From NCBI GenBank assembly GCA_927435855.1, contig CAKMJZ010000034.1, positions 1-56,594 on the forward strand: 56,594 nucleotides of DNA. The letters run 5' to 3'. Positions 1-9,498 of this stretch are shown piece after piece. The notes beneath the pieces were generated by a model, which had not been told where the DNA came from, searched no databases, and saw nothing but the letters and a program-made list of their open reading frames with translations. Both the position numbers and the translations under genes were made by a program. Positions within the stretch are counted from its first letter, which is position 1; every line of letters begins with the position of its first letter. The DNA is from an uncultured Erysipelotrichaceae bacterium. GTDB taxonomy: Bacteria; Bacillota_I; Bacilli_A; Erysipelotrichales; Erysipelotrichaceae.

Positions 1-595
1 TACCGCTAGTCAGATTTCCCCATTGATCACTTCCGCCGATTTGCATCTCGCAATCATGGTTTTGATACAGATGCAACCAGTCAGCCGCTTGTAAAATTGT
101 ATACGTAAATTCTGTAAATGAAATCCCCGTTGCCAATCGAGTCGAAACAATATCCTTGGCAATCATGTAATTAACATTAAAATGCTTACCAAAATCGCGT
201 AAAAAAGTTAAAATATCAATTTTACTTAGCCAATTGTAGTTGTTAACGATGGTTACTGGCAAGTCCGTATTGCACAAAATCGATCGAATTTGTGAGGAAA
301 TACCGATGATATTTTGATTGATCTCATCCAGTGTCTGAAGCGAACGCTCTGTTGTCGGACGCGGATCGCCAATCATACCGGTCGCTCCTCCAATCAAAGC
401 GATTGGATGATGTCCTTGTTGTTGATAACGTTTTAAAAGCAGTAATTGTTGCAAATGGCCGATATGCAACGAATCTGCTGTGGGATCAAAACCACAATAA
501 ACGGTCATCGGACTTTTTATTCTTTCCCTTAAACCCTCTAAATCTGTAACATCTTTAATTAGCCCTCGCCACATCAATTCATCTAAAAAATCCAT
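1..595 (-). CDS. tyrS: Tyrosyl-tRNA synthetase, N-terminal part (gene runs off the left edge)
   Basis: Minus-strand translation starts MDFLDELMWRGLIKDVTDLEGLRERI...VYCGFDPTADSLHIGHLQQLLLL...GGATGMIGDP and later QIGGSDQWGN, class I TyrRS motifs. ATG at 595; preceded by a T-box leader. Confidence 0.95.
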   Translation of the reverse strand, partial: MDFLDELMWRGLIKDVTDLEGLRERIKSPMTVYCGFDPTADSLHIGHLQQLLLLKRYQQQGHHPIALIGGATGMIGDPRPTTERSLQTLDEINQNIIGISSQIRSILCNTDLPVTIVNNYNWLSKIDILTFLRDFGKHFNVNYMIAKDIVSTRLATGISFTEFTYTILQAADWLHLYQNHDCEMQIGGSDQWGNLTSG

Positions 596-611
596 ATTTT
601 TCTCCCTTCAA

Positions 612-812
612 ATAAAAAACGCCCTTGAGTCCAAGGGCGCTAATGCGCGGTACCACCTTAGTTCACTTTCGTGCACTTTATCCGTTAACGCCGGTAACGT
701 CTTTACTTTTCATAAAGAAGCTCAAGGTTGTATTTCATTGCTTCACACAACAGTTTTCACCAGCCACTGTCTCTCTGAAGAACTTGCAATTACTTCTTCC
801 CGTCTTTGCGAT
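612..812 (-). promoter_or_regulatory. T-box leader of tyrS (Tyr specifier UAC)
   Basis: Minus strand carries AAGGTGGTACCGCG (T-box core) followed by terminator GCGCCCTTGGACTCAAGGGCGTTTTTT. Candidate specifier TAC in GAAATACAAC (about 730-732). Confidence 0.93.
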
Positions 813-818
813 ACTGCA

Positions 819-847
819 ATTATATATAATCTTACGTCAATCGTCAA
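819..847 (-). promoter_or_regulatory. Promoter of the tyrS T-box transcript
   Basis: TTGACG-17 nt-TATAAT on the minus strand, immediately after the ccpA stop codon. Confidence 0.7.
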
Positions 848-1837
848 TTACTTCGTGGATTTGCGCGGTGTATACAAATAACTCAATTCAATTTCACGTT
901 CTTCAAATAATTCTTGGTGTAAAAGTTTGGTCATCATTCGCATCGCTACTGCACCTAAATCATACGAAGGTATCGAGAAGCTAGAAAGGCGCGGGCGTAC
1001 CATTGCATTGTATTTTGTATCGATGACACAAATGATTTCCATTTCTTTAGGAATGGCGATTCCATTTTCATTGGCAGCATTAATTGCGGCCAACGCTTGT
1101 GAATCACGATAGGCGATGATCAAATCATGTCTTTTGTCTTTGAAATAGTTAGACAAAAACTCATAAGAACTGCGATACATTGCTGGAATCTCAATATAAT
1201 GTTCAAACTTTAATTGATTCTCTTCAAATGCACGTGTTACCCCTTTGATCAATTGGTTGATAGCATAAGAATTTTTGCGATCTTGGACGATAGCTATGTC
1301 CTTTAGACCACGACCAATGTACTGCAAAGCTAACTCATAAGCTGCTTTTTCAATGTCTACATAAACACAAGCAACATTGTTTTCGGACATACGATTACCA
1401 ATCAATACGATCGGAAACTGATACTTTGTCAATTCTTTCAGCTCATCATATAAAAGTTTATCATTGAATATAACAACACCGTCAACACGCGACTTAATGA
1501 TATTCTCAATGATCTCATTGATTTCAAGAATTCCTTCCGTCGTTGTGTGCAACATAATATTGTACTTGTAAATCTTTGCAACATCCAACAATCCGTTGAT
1601 GATCTGTCCGGTATAATTAAAACTGGCTTCCGGAACGACCAATGCGATCGTAGTAGTCTTTTGCAAAGCCAAGCCTTGAGCAATGGCATTGGGTTTGTAC
1701 CCAAGTTTATCGATAGCAAGTTCAACGCGGGCACGCGTATCTTCCCGCACGATTTCCAACCCGTTTATAACCCGAGATACAGTAGCCAAAGATACTTTTG
1801 CCTCATTAGCTACATCATAAATAGTAACACGTTTCAT
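848..1837 (-). CDS. ccpA: LacI-family regulator, CcpA-like
   Basis: MKRVTIYDVANEAKVSLATVSRVINGLEIVREDTRARVELAIDKLGYKPNAIAQGL, C-terminus YDLGAVAMRMMTKLL...RKSTK; neighbourhood murC-DUF948-YtxH-like-ccpA and tyrS resembles that of B. subtilis ccpA. Confidence 0.85.
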   Translation of the reverse strand: MKRVTIYDVANEAKVSLATVSRVINGLEIVREDTRARVELAIDKLGYKPNAIAQGLALQKTTTIALVVPEASFNYTGQIINGLLDVAKIYKYNIMLHTTTEGILEINEIIENIIKSRVDGVVIFNDKLLYDELKELTKYQFPIVLIGNRMSENNVACVYVDIEKAAYELALQYIGRGLKDIAIVQDRKNSYAINQLIKGVTRAFEENQLKFEHYIEIPAMYRSSYEFLSNYFKDKRHDLIIAYRDSQALAAINAANENGIAIPKEMEIICVIDTKYNAMVRPRLSSFSIPSYDLGAVAMRMMTKLLHQELFEEREIELSYLYTPRKSTK

Positions 1838-1845
1838 TTCCCCAC

Positions 1846-2451
1846 CTACTTTTCTTCTTCTTTAGCTTTTGGCTTAAGCCAGTCTTTAAGTTTATCTACT
1901 GCTTTTTCAGCTAAATCAACAGTCTTCTCTTTCGCGCCTTCAATCTTCTCTTGAACATCAGGACGATTAATAAATTCATCAACTTTTTCTTTAGCATTTT
2001 CATAAGTTTCAACAGTCACTTTGACAGCTTTATCCTTAAAATCAGTGACTTTTTCGACGAACTCTTCATTTTCGGATACTTTATCTACGACCTTGTCCTT
2101 GATTTCAACCGTCCTGTTTTTAACAACAGCAAACCGTTCTTTCCAAGCTTCATCATCTTTAATTTCCACCAGTTTCGTTTTCGCATCATTTAATAATTCA
2201 ATGGTTTTTTCTTTTGCATGAAGAAGCTTCGCTTTCAATTCTTCATCTTCTTTCAAATCCTTAATAAGTTTTCTGGTTGACTCTATGACATTCTCGATAG
2301 CCTTAACAACATCATCCTTAATTTTTGAGACTTTGTCTTTTTCATTGTCTTCAAGTTCTACGATTACCTGATCGACATCTTCTTTAAAATTTTCCACGTC
2401 GTTGTTGATTTCATCAACAGTCTGCTCAACTCGTTCTTTAACTTCACTCAT
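1846..2451 (-). CDS. YtxH-like / apolipoprotein-like charged helical protein
   Basis: Start MSEVKERVEQTVDEINNDVENFKED preceded by RBS AGAAAGGAGAG; repeated K/E-rich amphipathic segments; position downstream of a DUF948 gene. Confidence 0.7.
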   Translation of the reverse strand: MSEVKERVEQTVDEINNDVENFKEDVDQVIVELEDNEKDKVSKIKDDVVKAIENVIESTRKLIKDLKEDEELKAKLLHAKEKTIELLNDAKTKLVEIKDDEAWKERFAVVKNRTVEIKDKVVDKVSENEEFVEKVTDFKDKAVKVTVETYENAKEKVDEFINRPDVQEKIEGAKEKTVDLAEKAVDKLKDWLKPKAKEEEK

Positions 2452-2824
2452 TTTCAGTCTCTCCTTTCTGTTGTGTTTTCTTTGTTTTAACTTTATTGAC
2501 CGCTGATACTGCGGTGTCCTTGATCCACTCGTAATTTTCTGATACGACACGAACTGCACCTTTAACCGCTGATTCGGTCGCTGTATGTACTAAATCAATC
2601 GAATGCGAAAGACGAGAGATTGTTGACAATGGTGCCCTGAACTCGTCTAAACTGGAATTTACTTTGTCCATAGCCGTATTTACTTTTAAGACCGTAACTC
2701 CAACATCCGCTAATAGCAAGTACACTCTGCGCAAGATTAATATAAGAAAAATCAGTACAACTACTCCTAAAAAAGGTAATAACTGTACTGATACATCTTG
2801 TAATGCGCTCATTAATTCATTCAT
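2444..2824 (-). CDS. DUF948 (YtxG-like) single-TM protein
   Basis: MNELMSALQDVSVQLLPFLGVVVLIFLILILRRVYLLLADVGVTVLKVNTAMDKVNSSLDEFRAPLSTISRLSHSIDLVHTATE; synteny with murC. Confidence 0.75.
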   Translation of the reverse strand: MNELMSALQDVSVQLLPFLGVVVLIFLILILRRVYLLLADVGVTVLKVNTAMDKVNSSLDEFRAPLSTISRLSHSIDLVHTATESAVKGAVRVVSENYEWIKDTAVSAVNKVKTKKTQQKGETENE

Positions 2825-2873
2825 ATTAATCACCTCAGAATTATTGTACACAATTTTGAAAATATTTTCAAGA

Positions 2874-4175
2874 TTATTGATAGCGCTTTACTGAATCACT
2901 TAGATTATAAATGTCTTTGGAACTCATAAACAAATATACGGCTGGTTTGAACCCTGCTAAGCGCAATGCGTCTTGCTCGTTTTCATCGACAATGAAACTT
3001 CCTTCGATCATATTCGAAAGATAAGTGATATCAATATCGATGCCTTCTTCCATATCATCAATGCTTGTAAAGGGGCACAAAGCCACCACATCCGCCTTCG
3101 ATAATGCTTCGGCAAACTCTTTTGCAAAATGCAATACCCTAGAAACTCGGTGCGGTTTAAATATCGCAATCAAAGTCATACCGGGATAACGCTTACGAGC
3201 CGCATCGACAGTGACCGACACCTCCGTAGGATGATGAGCATAGTCATCGATGAAAATACTGTCCTTGACTTGAGAGATGACAAAACGGCGTTTTGCACCT
3301 TTAAACAACGAAAGACCTTGATTACACTGTACGGCAGTCAGCCCTTCCAAATAGCCGATGGTAATGGCTGCAAGACTGTTGTAAAGCATGTGAGTACCGA
3401 CAAAAGGCAGTTCAAAGCGGCCAAAATGATTACCAAGAATCGTCACATCAAAGGACGTTGATGTAGGAGTTTCTACTATGCTAGTAGCCAGTACATCATT
3501 TCCTTCTTCAACTCCGTAAAACAGCACACTAGAAGAAAGTTGAAGATTACGTGAGCGCGGATCATCACCAAATACAATGCACACTTCACTGACATTTTCA
3601 GAGAACTGTTCATATGCCAAAGCATAATCAGCCTCATCTTTGAAATAATCGACATGATCAATATCTACGTTGGTAATTACTGCAATCTGCGGGCGATATG
3701 CCAAAAAATGACGGCGATATTCACAGGCTTCCGCAACCAGATAACGATCTTTTTTACTTAACAATCCATCTCCATCGCCGATTAAATGTCCAGTATTAAA
3801 ATACTGACCCATCATGGTTGAGACCATGTTGGTTGTCGTTGTTTTACCATGACTGCCGGCAATAGCGATTGTCCGATAATTCTCCATCAGCTTTCCTAAA
3901 AATTCATGATATCTAAAAATTTTCAGCGTCCTGTTGGCACGTGCCTGCTGTACTTCTTCAAAATCATCCAAGAAAGCATTACCGATGATCACGGTAGAAT
4001 GATCCAAGATTTTGTGTGCCAAAAACGGGTACACCGGAATATTACGGCGATGTAGCTCGTCTTCAGTAAAAATGTGTTTATCGATGTCACTTCCGGAAAC
4101 AGCTTCACCAATGTCATGTAACATACATGCCAATGATGCCATTCCAGATCCTTTGATACCTATAAGAAATATCAT
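2874..4175 (-). CDS. murC: UDP-N-acetylmuramate--L-alanine ligase
   Basis: MIFLIGIKGSGMASLACMLHDIGEAVSGSD, ATP-binding AGSHGKTTTTNMV, ITNVDIDHVDYF, DDYAHHPTEV. Confidence 0.97.
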   Translation of the reverse strand: MIFLIGIKGSGMASLACMLHDIGEAVSGSDIDKHIFTEDELHRRNIPVYPFLAHKILDHSTVIIGNAFLDDFEEVQQARANRTLKIFRYHEFLGKLMENYRTIAIAGSHGKTTTTNMVSTMMGQYFNTGHLIGDGDGLLSKKDRYLVAEACEYRRHFLAYRPQIAVITNVDIDHVDYFKDEADYALAYEQFSENVSEVCIVFGDDPRSRNLQLSSSVLFYGVEEGNDVLATSIVETPTSTSFDVTILGNHFGRFELPFVGTHMLYNSLAAITIGYLEGLTAVQCNQGLSLFKGAKRRFVISQVKDSIFIDDYAHHPTEVSVTVDAARKRYPGMTLIAIFKPHRVSRVLHFAKEFAEALSKADVVALCPFTSIDDMEEGIDIDITYLSNMIEGSFIVDENEQDALRLAGFKPAVYLFMSSKDIYNLSDSVKRYQ

Positions 4176-4837
4176 TCGCTCTCCTCATCTTCCTCAAAGA
4201 GGCTCATCAGTGTTTTAGGCTTTTCCTTTGATAACGGCTGCTCCTCTTCTACGATTAAGTCAAAACTGTCCTGCATGAAATTCTCACTCTTTTCAACTCC
4301 AAGCATTTGCTCTAAAGTAAAATTTTCGATCGTCGCAGTCTGTTTGATTTCGACCGGACGGTTTTTATTTTTAGTAATTCCATAAATCGGACTGATGATC
4401 GTCCCTAAAATACTCTTACTTTCTTCCACCGGCATGGATTGAACCACGGTCTTAACCGGCTCTTCTTTGTCAGAACGACCGAAAATAGGACTGATAACCG
4501 GTGAAAATTCATATGGTTTTGATTCAGTCTTTACCGGTTGTCGAATCGGTTTGACTTCAACGTCTTTCTCTTTATCAACATCGATTTTCTTAATGGCAGG
4601 CTTATATTCTGCAACCTCAAAATCATCTGCCTTTATATCAACAAATTCCTTTTCCTTGACCATAAACATTTCAAGAGGAATCTCTTCCTTCTCAGTAATT
4701 TTGCCATTTTCTACCTTTTTGGATTCGGTTTTCTTGACTTCAACCTTCTTAACAGTCGGCTCGACTACTTCTTCGACGATCTTTTCTTCAACGATTTCCT
4801 CTTCTTCAAAAAACAATGATAACAGTTTTTTTAGCAT
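4172..4837 (-). CDS. Hypothetical acidic, low-complexity protein with SPIFG/SPIYG motifs
   Basis: MLKKLLSLFFEEEEIVEEKIVEEVVEPTVKKVEVKK...YEFSPVISPIFGRSDK...SILGTIISPIYGITKN; overlaps ytpR and murC, so within the operon. Confidence 0.75.
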   Translation of the reverse strand: MLKKLLSLFFEEEEIVEEKIVEEVVEPTVKKVEVKKTESKKVENGKITEKEEIPLEMFMVKEKEFVDIKADDFEVAEYKPAIKKIDVDKEKDVEVKPIRQPVKTESKPYEFSPVISPIFGRSDKEEPVKTVVQSMPVEESKSILGTIISPIYGITKNKNRPVEIKQTATIENFTLEQMLGVEKSENFMQDSFDLIVEEEQPLSKEKPKTLMSLFEEDEESE

Positions 4838-5454
4838 AACGTTTCTCCTAGACCGGCGATATCCAAGTTGGATCCGCATTCGGTGCCTTTCGGTAATTCA
4901 ATTAAACCTCGAACCGGTTTTTTCCCGCCGGTAATCTCTGATAATGAACACAACATGCCTTGTGAAGGTACTCCGGCTACTTTACCGTTTGAGATCAATG
5001 TTCCATCCGGTAAAATTGCATTGGGTAATGCGACAACGACAAGCATGTCTGCTTTTACATTTTTAGCAGAACACACGATGCTTAACTCTTTTTCATTGAT
5101 ATCTACCGTACAAATATGTAAATGTTCTGAAAGCGGATGTGGATCAATCTTTGTGATTCTACCACAGATAAAGTAGGATTTCTGATCTATATCAATGAAT
5201 AAATTCAACTCAGAAAATTGTTCTTCAATATAGTCTATTAATTCTTCATACAATGGTACAAAGCCGTTTTTTATAAAGGGAGTGTTGAGCAAATTAACTC
5301 CAATCAACTCAGATGTACTATAAAGCAAGACAGCCTCCGGCAAATTTTCAACTGAGCTTACCGGTTCATCATTGAACTTCACCATCAGCACACTCGGGAA
5401 ATCACGATGCATAAAAACCCTGACCACAGTAGATTTATTCGACTCCTTCGACAT
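4831..5454 (-). CDS. ytpR: YtpR-like tRNA-binding (EMAP-type OB fold) protein
   Basis: ICGRITKIDPHPLSEHLHICTVDINEKELSIVCSAKNVKADMLVVVALPNAILPDGTLISNGKVAGVPSQGMLCSLSEI, PheT N-terminal-like tRNA-binding domain. Confidence 0.9.
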   Translation of the reverse strand: MSKESNKSTVVRVFMHRDFPSVLMVKFNDEPVSSVENLPEAVLLYSTSELIGVNLLNTPFIKNGFVPLYEELIDYIEEQFSELNLFIDIDQKSYFICGRITKIDPHPLSEHLHICTVDINEKELSIVCSAKNVKADMLVVVALPNAILPDGTLISNGKVAGVPSQGMLCSLSEITGGKKPVRGLIELPKGTECGSNLDIAGLGETLC

Positions 5455-6202
5455 CTTGATCGCCTTCTTCCTGTGGTTGCTCTTCGGGAATTTCAATCAC
5501 ATCATCATCGTAATAGTCATCAGGCAAAGTTTCATCGAAATCAAAATCACCGGTGATCAGCTTGAGCATGTCAACAATCGTGCCGGATTCAGGTGCGATA
5601 AATTCAATTAGTTCCTTTGAAATTCGGTTGTAATCCACAACGACCTTGTTTGAAAACATACTCACGATGTCATTTGATTGCGCCTTGGCACTTCTTAACA
5701 CAATTAACATATCGGTAAGAACCGGTTGAATCTTTGATAGTGGCAACATTGAACTTATTAGAAAATCTTGATTTTGTACATATACCATGTATCGATCATT
5801 GCTAAAGGGCAATACGACAATCCGATAATCAATCATGGAACCATTAATATCAGTAAGTGAACCGTTTTTTACAACAAGTGCATTTTGCGTTCCATATAAC
5901 GGTCGTAATTGTCCGGCTAATTGAACACGGTAAAACCGATTCATAATGATTGAGGCAATATCCAGACTCAAAACAACTTCTTCATCGTAGCTTACAAGTG
6001 TCGTAGCTAATTGATTGGAGCTTCGTTTGCCAATGTTACGTGGTAAATAATAACTGTAAAGTGGTAAATTGTTGTTTTTCAAATCAATGGCTGACTGCGA
6101 GGAAACTAAGGCAATACTGGCATCGATTTGTTGATTGAGAGAATCACCGGATACTGAGCATCCGCTGATAAATATGATTAATACAATAAGATATTTTCGC
6201 AT
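5435..6202 (-). CDS. Predicted lipoprotein of unknown function with acidic C-terminal tail
   Basis: MRKYLIVLIIFISGC lipobox; tail FDFDETLPDDYYDDDVIEIPEEQPQEEGDQDVEGVE; overlaps ytpR start. Confidence 0.8.
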   Translation of the reverse strand: MRKYLIVLIIFISGCSVSGDSLNQQIDASIALVSSQSAIDLKNNNLPLYSYYLPRNIGKRSSNQLATTLVSYDEEVVLSLDIASIIMNRFYRVQLAGQLRPLYGTQNALVVKNGSLTDINGSMIDYRIVVLPFSNDRYMVYVQNQDFLISSMLPLSKIQPVLTDMLIVLRSAKAQSNDIVSMFSNKVVVDYNRISKELIEFIAPESGTIVDMLKLITGDFDFDETLPDDYYDDDVIEIPEEQPQEEGDQDVEGVE

Positions 6203-6219
6203 CTGCTCACCTCCGTTCA

Positions 6220-7305
6220 CTATTGATTACAAGAAATCATAGCAGATATTTGTTCATCATTCAACCCGCCAACAAATTTCAAAGCTGCCTGGTATGCAAC
6301 ACTTAAGTCATTTAGATCTATGATGGAACTGTTGGTATGAATATTGCGTGCACAAATGCACATAGTCAACGTAACGACGCCATCCGTATTTTTGTGTATC
6401 GCCCCAGCATCAGTCCCACCCATAGAAACATAGTATTGATAAGGCAATGATTCACTAGTACAAACATCGATTAGAGCATCCAATAAACAGCGATTCGGCA
6501 GATAATTGGCATCCACAAAGCGAATCAACAGTCCTTTGCCTAACTGTCCAAAGGCAGTTTCATCACCCGCAGCATCATTGGCCGGAGAACAGTCAAACAC
6601 AATGGCCAAATCAGGATTAATCATTGAAGCTGCTGTTTGAGCGCCACGCAATCCGACTTCTTCCTGAACGGTTGCACCGACATAAAGATCGACTTCAAGT
6701 TCGACATCCTTAAAAGCTTCCAATAATGCTAATCCCATGGCACATCCGTATCGATTATCAAAAGCCTTAGCCAACAATCGATTACCATTGGCCAATACTT
6801 GAAAGTCACCTTCAAGTACAATCATATCTCCAGGGCGGATGTTTAGTTTTTCAACTTCTTCTTTATTTTTAGCACCGATATCGACAAGCATGTCTTTGAT
6901 TTCCATCGGCTTTTTTCGATCAGCCTCCGTTAAGGAGTGCGGAGGTATCGATCCGATCGCACCTTTAAATACATCTCCTTTACTATTGATTACAGCAACT
7001 CGTTGTCCAAGCAATGTCTGTGACCACCAACCGCCAATCGGATGTAAGGTTAGACAGCCGGTTTTCGTAATTGTTTTTACAATAAATCCGACTTCATCCA
7101 TATGTCCGGCAATCATCACTTTTTTCGCATTTGCTTTCTTACTTCGCTTAACAGCAAAAATACTGCCCAGATTGTCATAAATGATTTCATCTGTATATTT
7201 CAGGTACTCATTCTTTAAGTATCGGGAAACATATTGTTCCTGACCGCTTACACCGTAAATCTGTGATAAGTCGGCCAAAGTCTTCATTAAGTAATCTTTA
7301 CTCAT
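6220..7305 (-). CDS. M42 family metallopeptidase (glutamyl/deblocking aminopeptidase)
   Basis: MIAGHMDEVGFIV, LLAKAFDNRYGCAMGLALLE, GATVQEEVGLRGAQTAA, SMGGTDAGAIH: M42 metal-binding motifs. Confidence 0.93.
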   Translation of the reverse strand: MSKDYLMKTLADLSQIYGVSGQEQYVSRYLKNEYLKYTDEIIYDNLGSIFAVKRSKKANAKKVMIAGHMDEVGFIVKTITKTGCLTLHPIGGWWSQTLLGQRVAVINSKGDVFKGAIGSIPPHSLTEADRKKPMEIKDMLVDIGAKNKEEVEKLNIRPGDMIVLEGDFQVLANGNRLLAKAFDNRYGCAMGLALLEAFKDVELEVDLYVGATVQEEVGLRGAQTAASMINPDLAIVFDCSPANDAAGDETAFGQLGKGLLIRFVDANYLPNRCLLDALIDVCTSESLPYQYYVSMGGTDAGAIHKNTDGVVTLTMCICARNIHTNSSIIDLNDLSVAYQAALKFVGGLNDEQISAMISCNQ

Positions 7306-7939
7306 CTTTCATCCTCCATGTAGCCCGATAAATGGGTTGATTCAAATCTAAAAAGCGTTGTTCATATTCTGTGATGGCATCTTCCGGATGATCCACCCGA
7401 CGATAGTCTACCGACAAATCTTTGCAGATAAAACCGTTATTACTCATCTGTACGCAAGAGAATTCAAACAAACCGCTATTATCGGTCTTCAATTGAATCT
7501 CCCCTTCTTCTGAAAGCATTCGTTTGTATTCCTTTAGAAAATCCGCATGACTCAATCGACGCTTACTGTGACCCTTTTTAGGCCATGGATCTGAGAAATT
7601 CAAATGCAAAACATCGATTTCTCCATCAGCAAACCACAAACCAATGTCTTTGGCATCCAAGTTGACAAGTGCCATCGTCGGTAATATGTCATCCTCGTTT
7701 TTCCTTAGGCAAGTTGCGGCAACATTGCGATCTTTTTCAATCGCAACCCACCCATGAGTCGGATACATATGGGCCATGTTATTCCAATAATCACCTTTGC
7801 CACTGCCGATTTCAACATGCAATATCTCGCAATTTAAGCGGTTTTTCCATGTTGATGCAACTAGTTGAGGTTCTTTGACGACCGTTTCACCGAATGATTC
7901 AAGAAACGGGATCGCCCAAGGCTTATTTCTCATTCTCAT
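7298..7939 (-). CDS. trmB: tRNA (guanine-N7-)-methyltransferase
   Basis: LHVEIGSGKGDYWNNMA, VLHLNFSDPWPKKGHSKRRLSHADFLKEYKRML. Confidence 0.96.
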   Translation of the reverse strand: MRMRNKPWAIPFLESFGETVVKEPQLVASTWKNRLNCEILHVEIGSGKGDYWNNMAHMYPTHGWVAIEKDRNVAATCLRKNEDDILPTMALVNLDAKDIGLWFADGEIDVLHLNFSDPWPKKGHSKRRLSHADFLKEYKRMLSEEGEIQLKTDNSGLFEFSCVQMSNNGFICKDLSVDYRRVDHPEDAITEYEQRFLDLNQPIYRATWRMKDE

Positions 7940-9311
7940 AAGTTAGTCTATAAAGTGCTTGTGCATAAATCGCACACGCCATAATAAGCGATTCGATTTC
8001 TATGGCTTCATCTTTTTGATGAGCATCTCCGGCAAAATCCGGCAGTTTACGCAACGGAAAGGACATGCCGTAAGCAACAAAGTTAGGAAGCGTTCGGGCA
8101 TAGGTGCCACCACCCATGGTTTTTAAGGGAGTAAAGTCATCACCGCTAACTTCACGATAGACATTGTGCAATGTCTTTACTAAATCTGAGTTTGGATCTA
8201 CAAACAGCGGTTCTTTATGAGCGACTACCTCCATGGTTAACCAAGATGCATCTTTAGCTAAGGTATTTTCGATATTATTTATACAAAAGTCAAAATCGAC
8301 ATCATTTGGATAGCGGATATCCAGCGTTAAATCAAAGTTCTCTTTCTCAATATGAACGATTCCCAGATTCAATGTCAGATCATGCATATGTGCTCCATTA
8401 AACTCAATATTAAAACCAGTCCCGTGATAACTGTACAAACATGTACTTAGTGCAGCCGCAGCTTCATCCTGATAAGCAGCAGCTACAAAGTTCAACGCAT
8501 ATACAGCCGCATTCTGACCTTTTTGTGGAGTTGATGCGTGTGAGTATTTACCTTCAAATGTATATTCAGTCGAATCAGCCAAATATTTATACGATGCTTT
8601 AATGCGATGACTGCGACAGAAAAGTCGTAATTCATCCTCTTTTGGCTTACCAAAGACTTCTACGGTACATTTGCCTAAAACGATGTTGGGACGCTCTCCA
8701 CCATGCAAACTTTTGATAACGGTTTTCTTTTGACCGGAAAGCTTCACCACCATAATGCCCTTTTCTCCGTAAATGACCGGAAAATATGCATCAGGAACAA
8801 AACCCATATCCGGAAGTGGCGCGTTATCGATATAATGTTTCATACAGCGCATGCCGGTTTCTTCATCACAACCGACAATAAGCATAATTTTCTTATTCAG
8901 TTCAACACCTAAATCTCTTATGATTTTCATCGCATAATACGCCGCGATCGTAGGTCCTTTATCATCACCGCTGCCACGCCCAAAGATATAACCGTCTTTT
9001 ACTTCCCCACCAAAGGGATCGACACTCCATCCTTCGCCTATAGGAACGATATCCAAATGTCCAAGCATTCCGATGCTTTGTGTTTGATTTCCGTAACTGA
9101 TCAAACCGGCATAACCATCGACGTCCAATATGTCAAATCCATCAGCTTTTCCTTTGTTAAGCATCCAATCTAGCGCTTCACGGATTTTTGGTCCAAAAGG
9201 CGCAATGGAAGTTGCATGTGCTTCATCACTTAACGAAGGGATCGCAATAAGAGCTTGCAAGTCCTCGATCATTTGATCTTGATATTTTCTGGCTAGTGTT
9301 AAAAATTCCAT
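7923..9311 (-). CDS. pepV: M20 dipeptidase PepV
   Basis: IGMLGHLDIVPIGEGWSVDPFGGEVKDGYIFGRGSGDDKGPTIAAYYA, GCDEETGMRCMKHY, TMGGGTYAR. Confidence 0.93.
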   Translation of the reverse strand: MEFLTLARKYQDQMIEDLQALIAIPSLSDEAHATSIAPFGPKIREALDWMLNKGKADGFDILDVDGYAGLISYGNQTQSIGMLGHLDIVPIGEGWSVDPFGGEVKDGYIFGRGSGDDKGPTIAAYYAMKIIRDLGVELNKKIMLIVGCDEETGMRCMKHYIDNAPLPDMGFVPDAYFPVIYGEKGIMVVKLSGQKKTVIKSLHGGERPNIVLGKCTVEVFGKPKEDELRLFCRSHRIKASYKYLADSTEYTFEGKYSHASTPQKGQNAAVYALNFVAAAYQDEAAAALSTCLYSYHGTGFNIEFNGAHMHDLTLNLGIVHIEKENFDLTLDIRYPNDVDFDFCINNIENTLAKDASWLTMEVVAHKEPLFVDPNSDLVKTLHNVYREVSGDDFTPLKTMGGGTYARTLPNFVAYGMSFPLRKLPDFAGDAHQKDEAIEIESLIMACAIYAQALYRLTYENEK

Positions 9312-9462
9312 GGGTTAACCTCTCTTTACACTTTGTATTTTATCACAATGCTATCAGGGATACTATGCTAATGTCCACAGGAAAACCAATATACCATCTG
9401 AATAAATGATCAAGAAATTTGATGAACAGATGTTTATTTATGACAGATCATGGACATTTTTT

Positions 9463-9496
9463 TAAAAAAAAGGATTGATTGCTCAACCCTTTGGTA
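9463..9496 (-). terminator. Intrinsic terminator of pnp
   Basis: Minus strand AAAGGGTTGA-GCAA-TCAATCCTT followed by T8. Confidence 0.85.
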
Positions 9497-9498
9497 AC

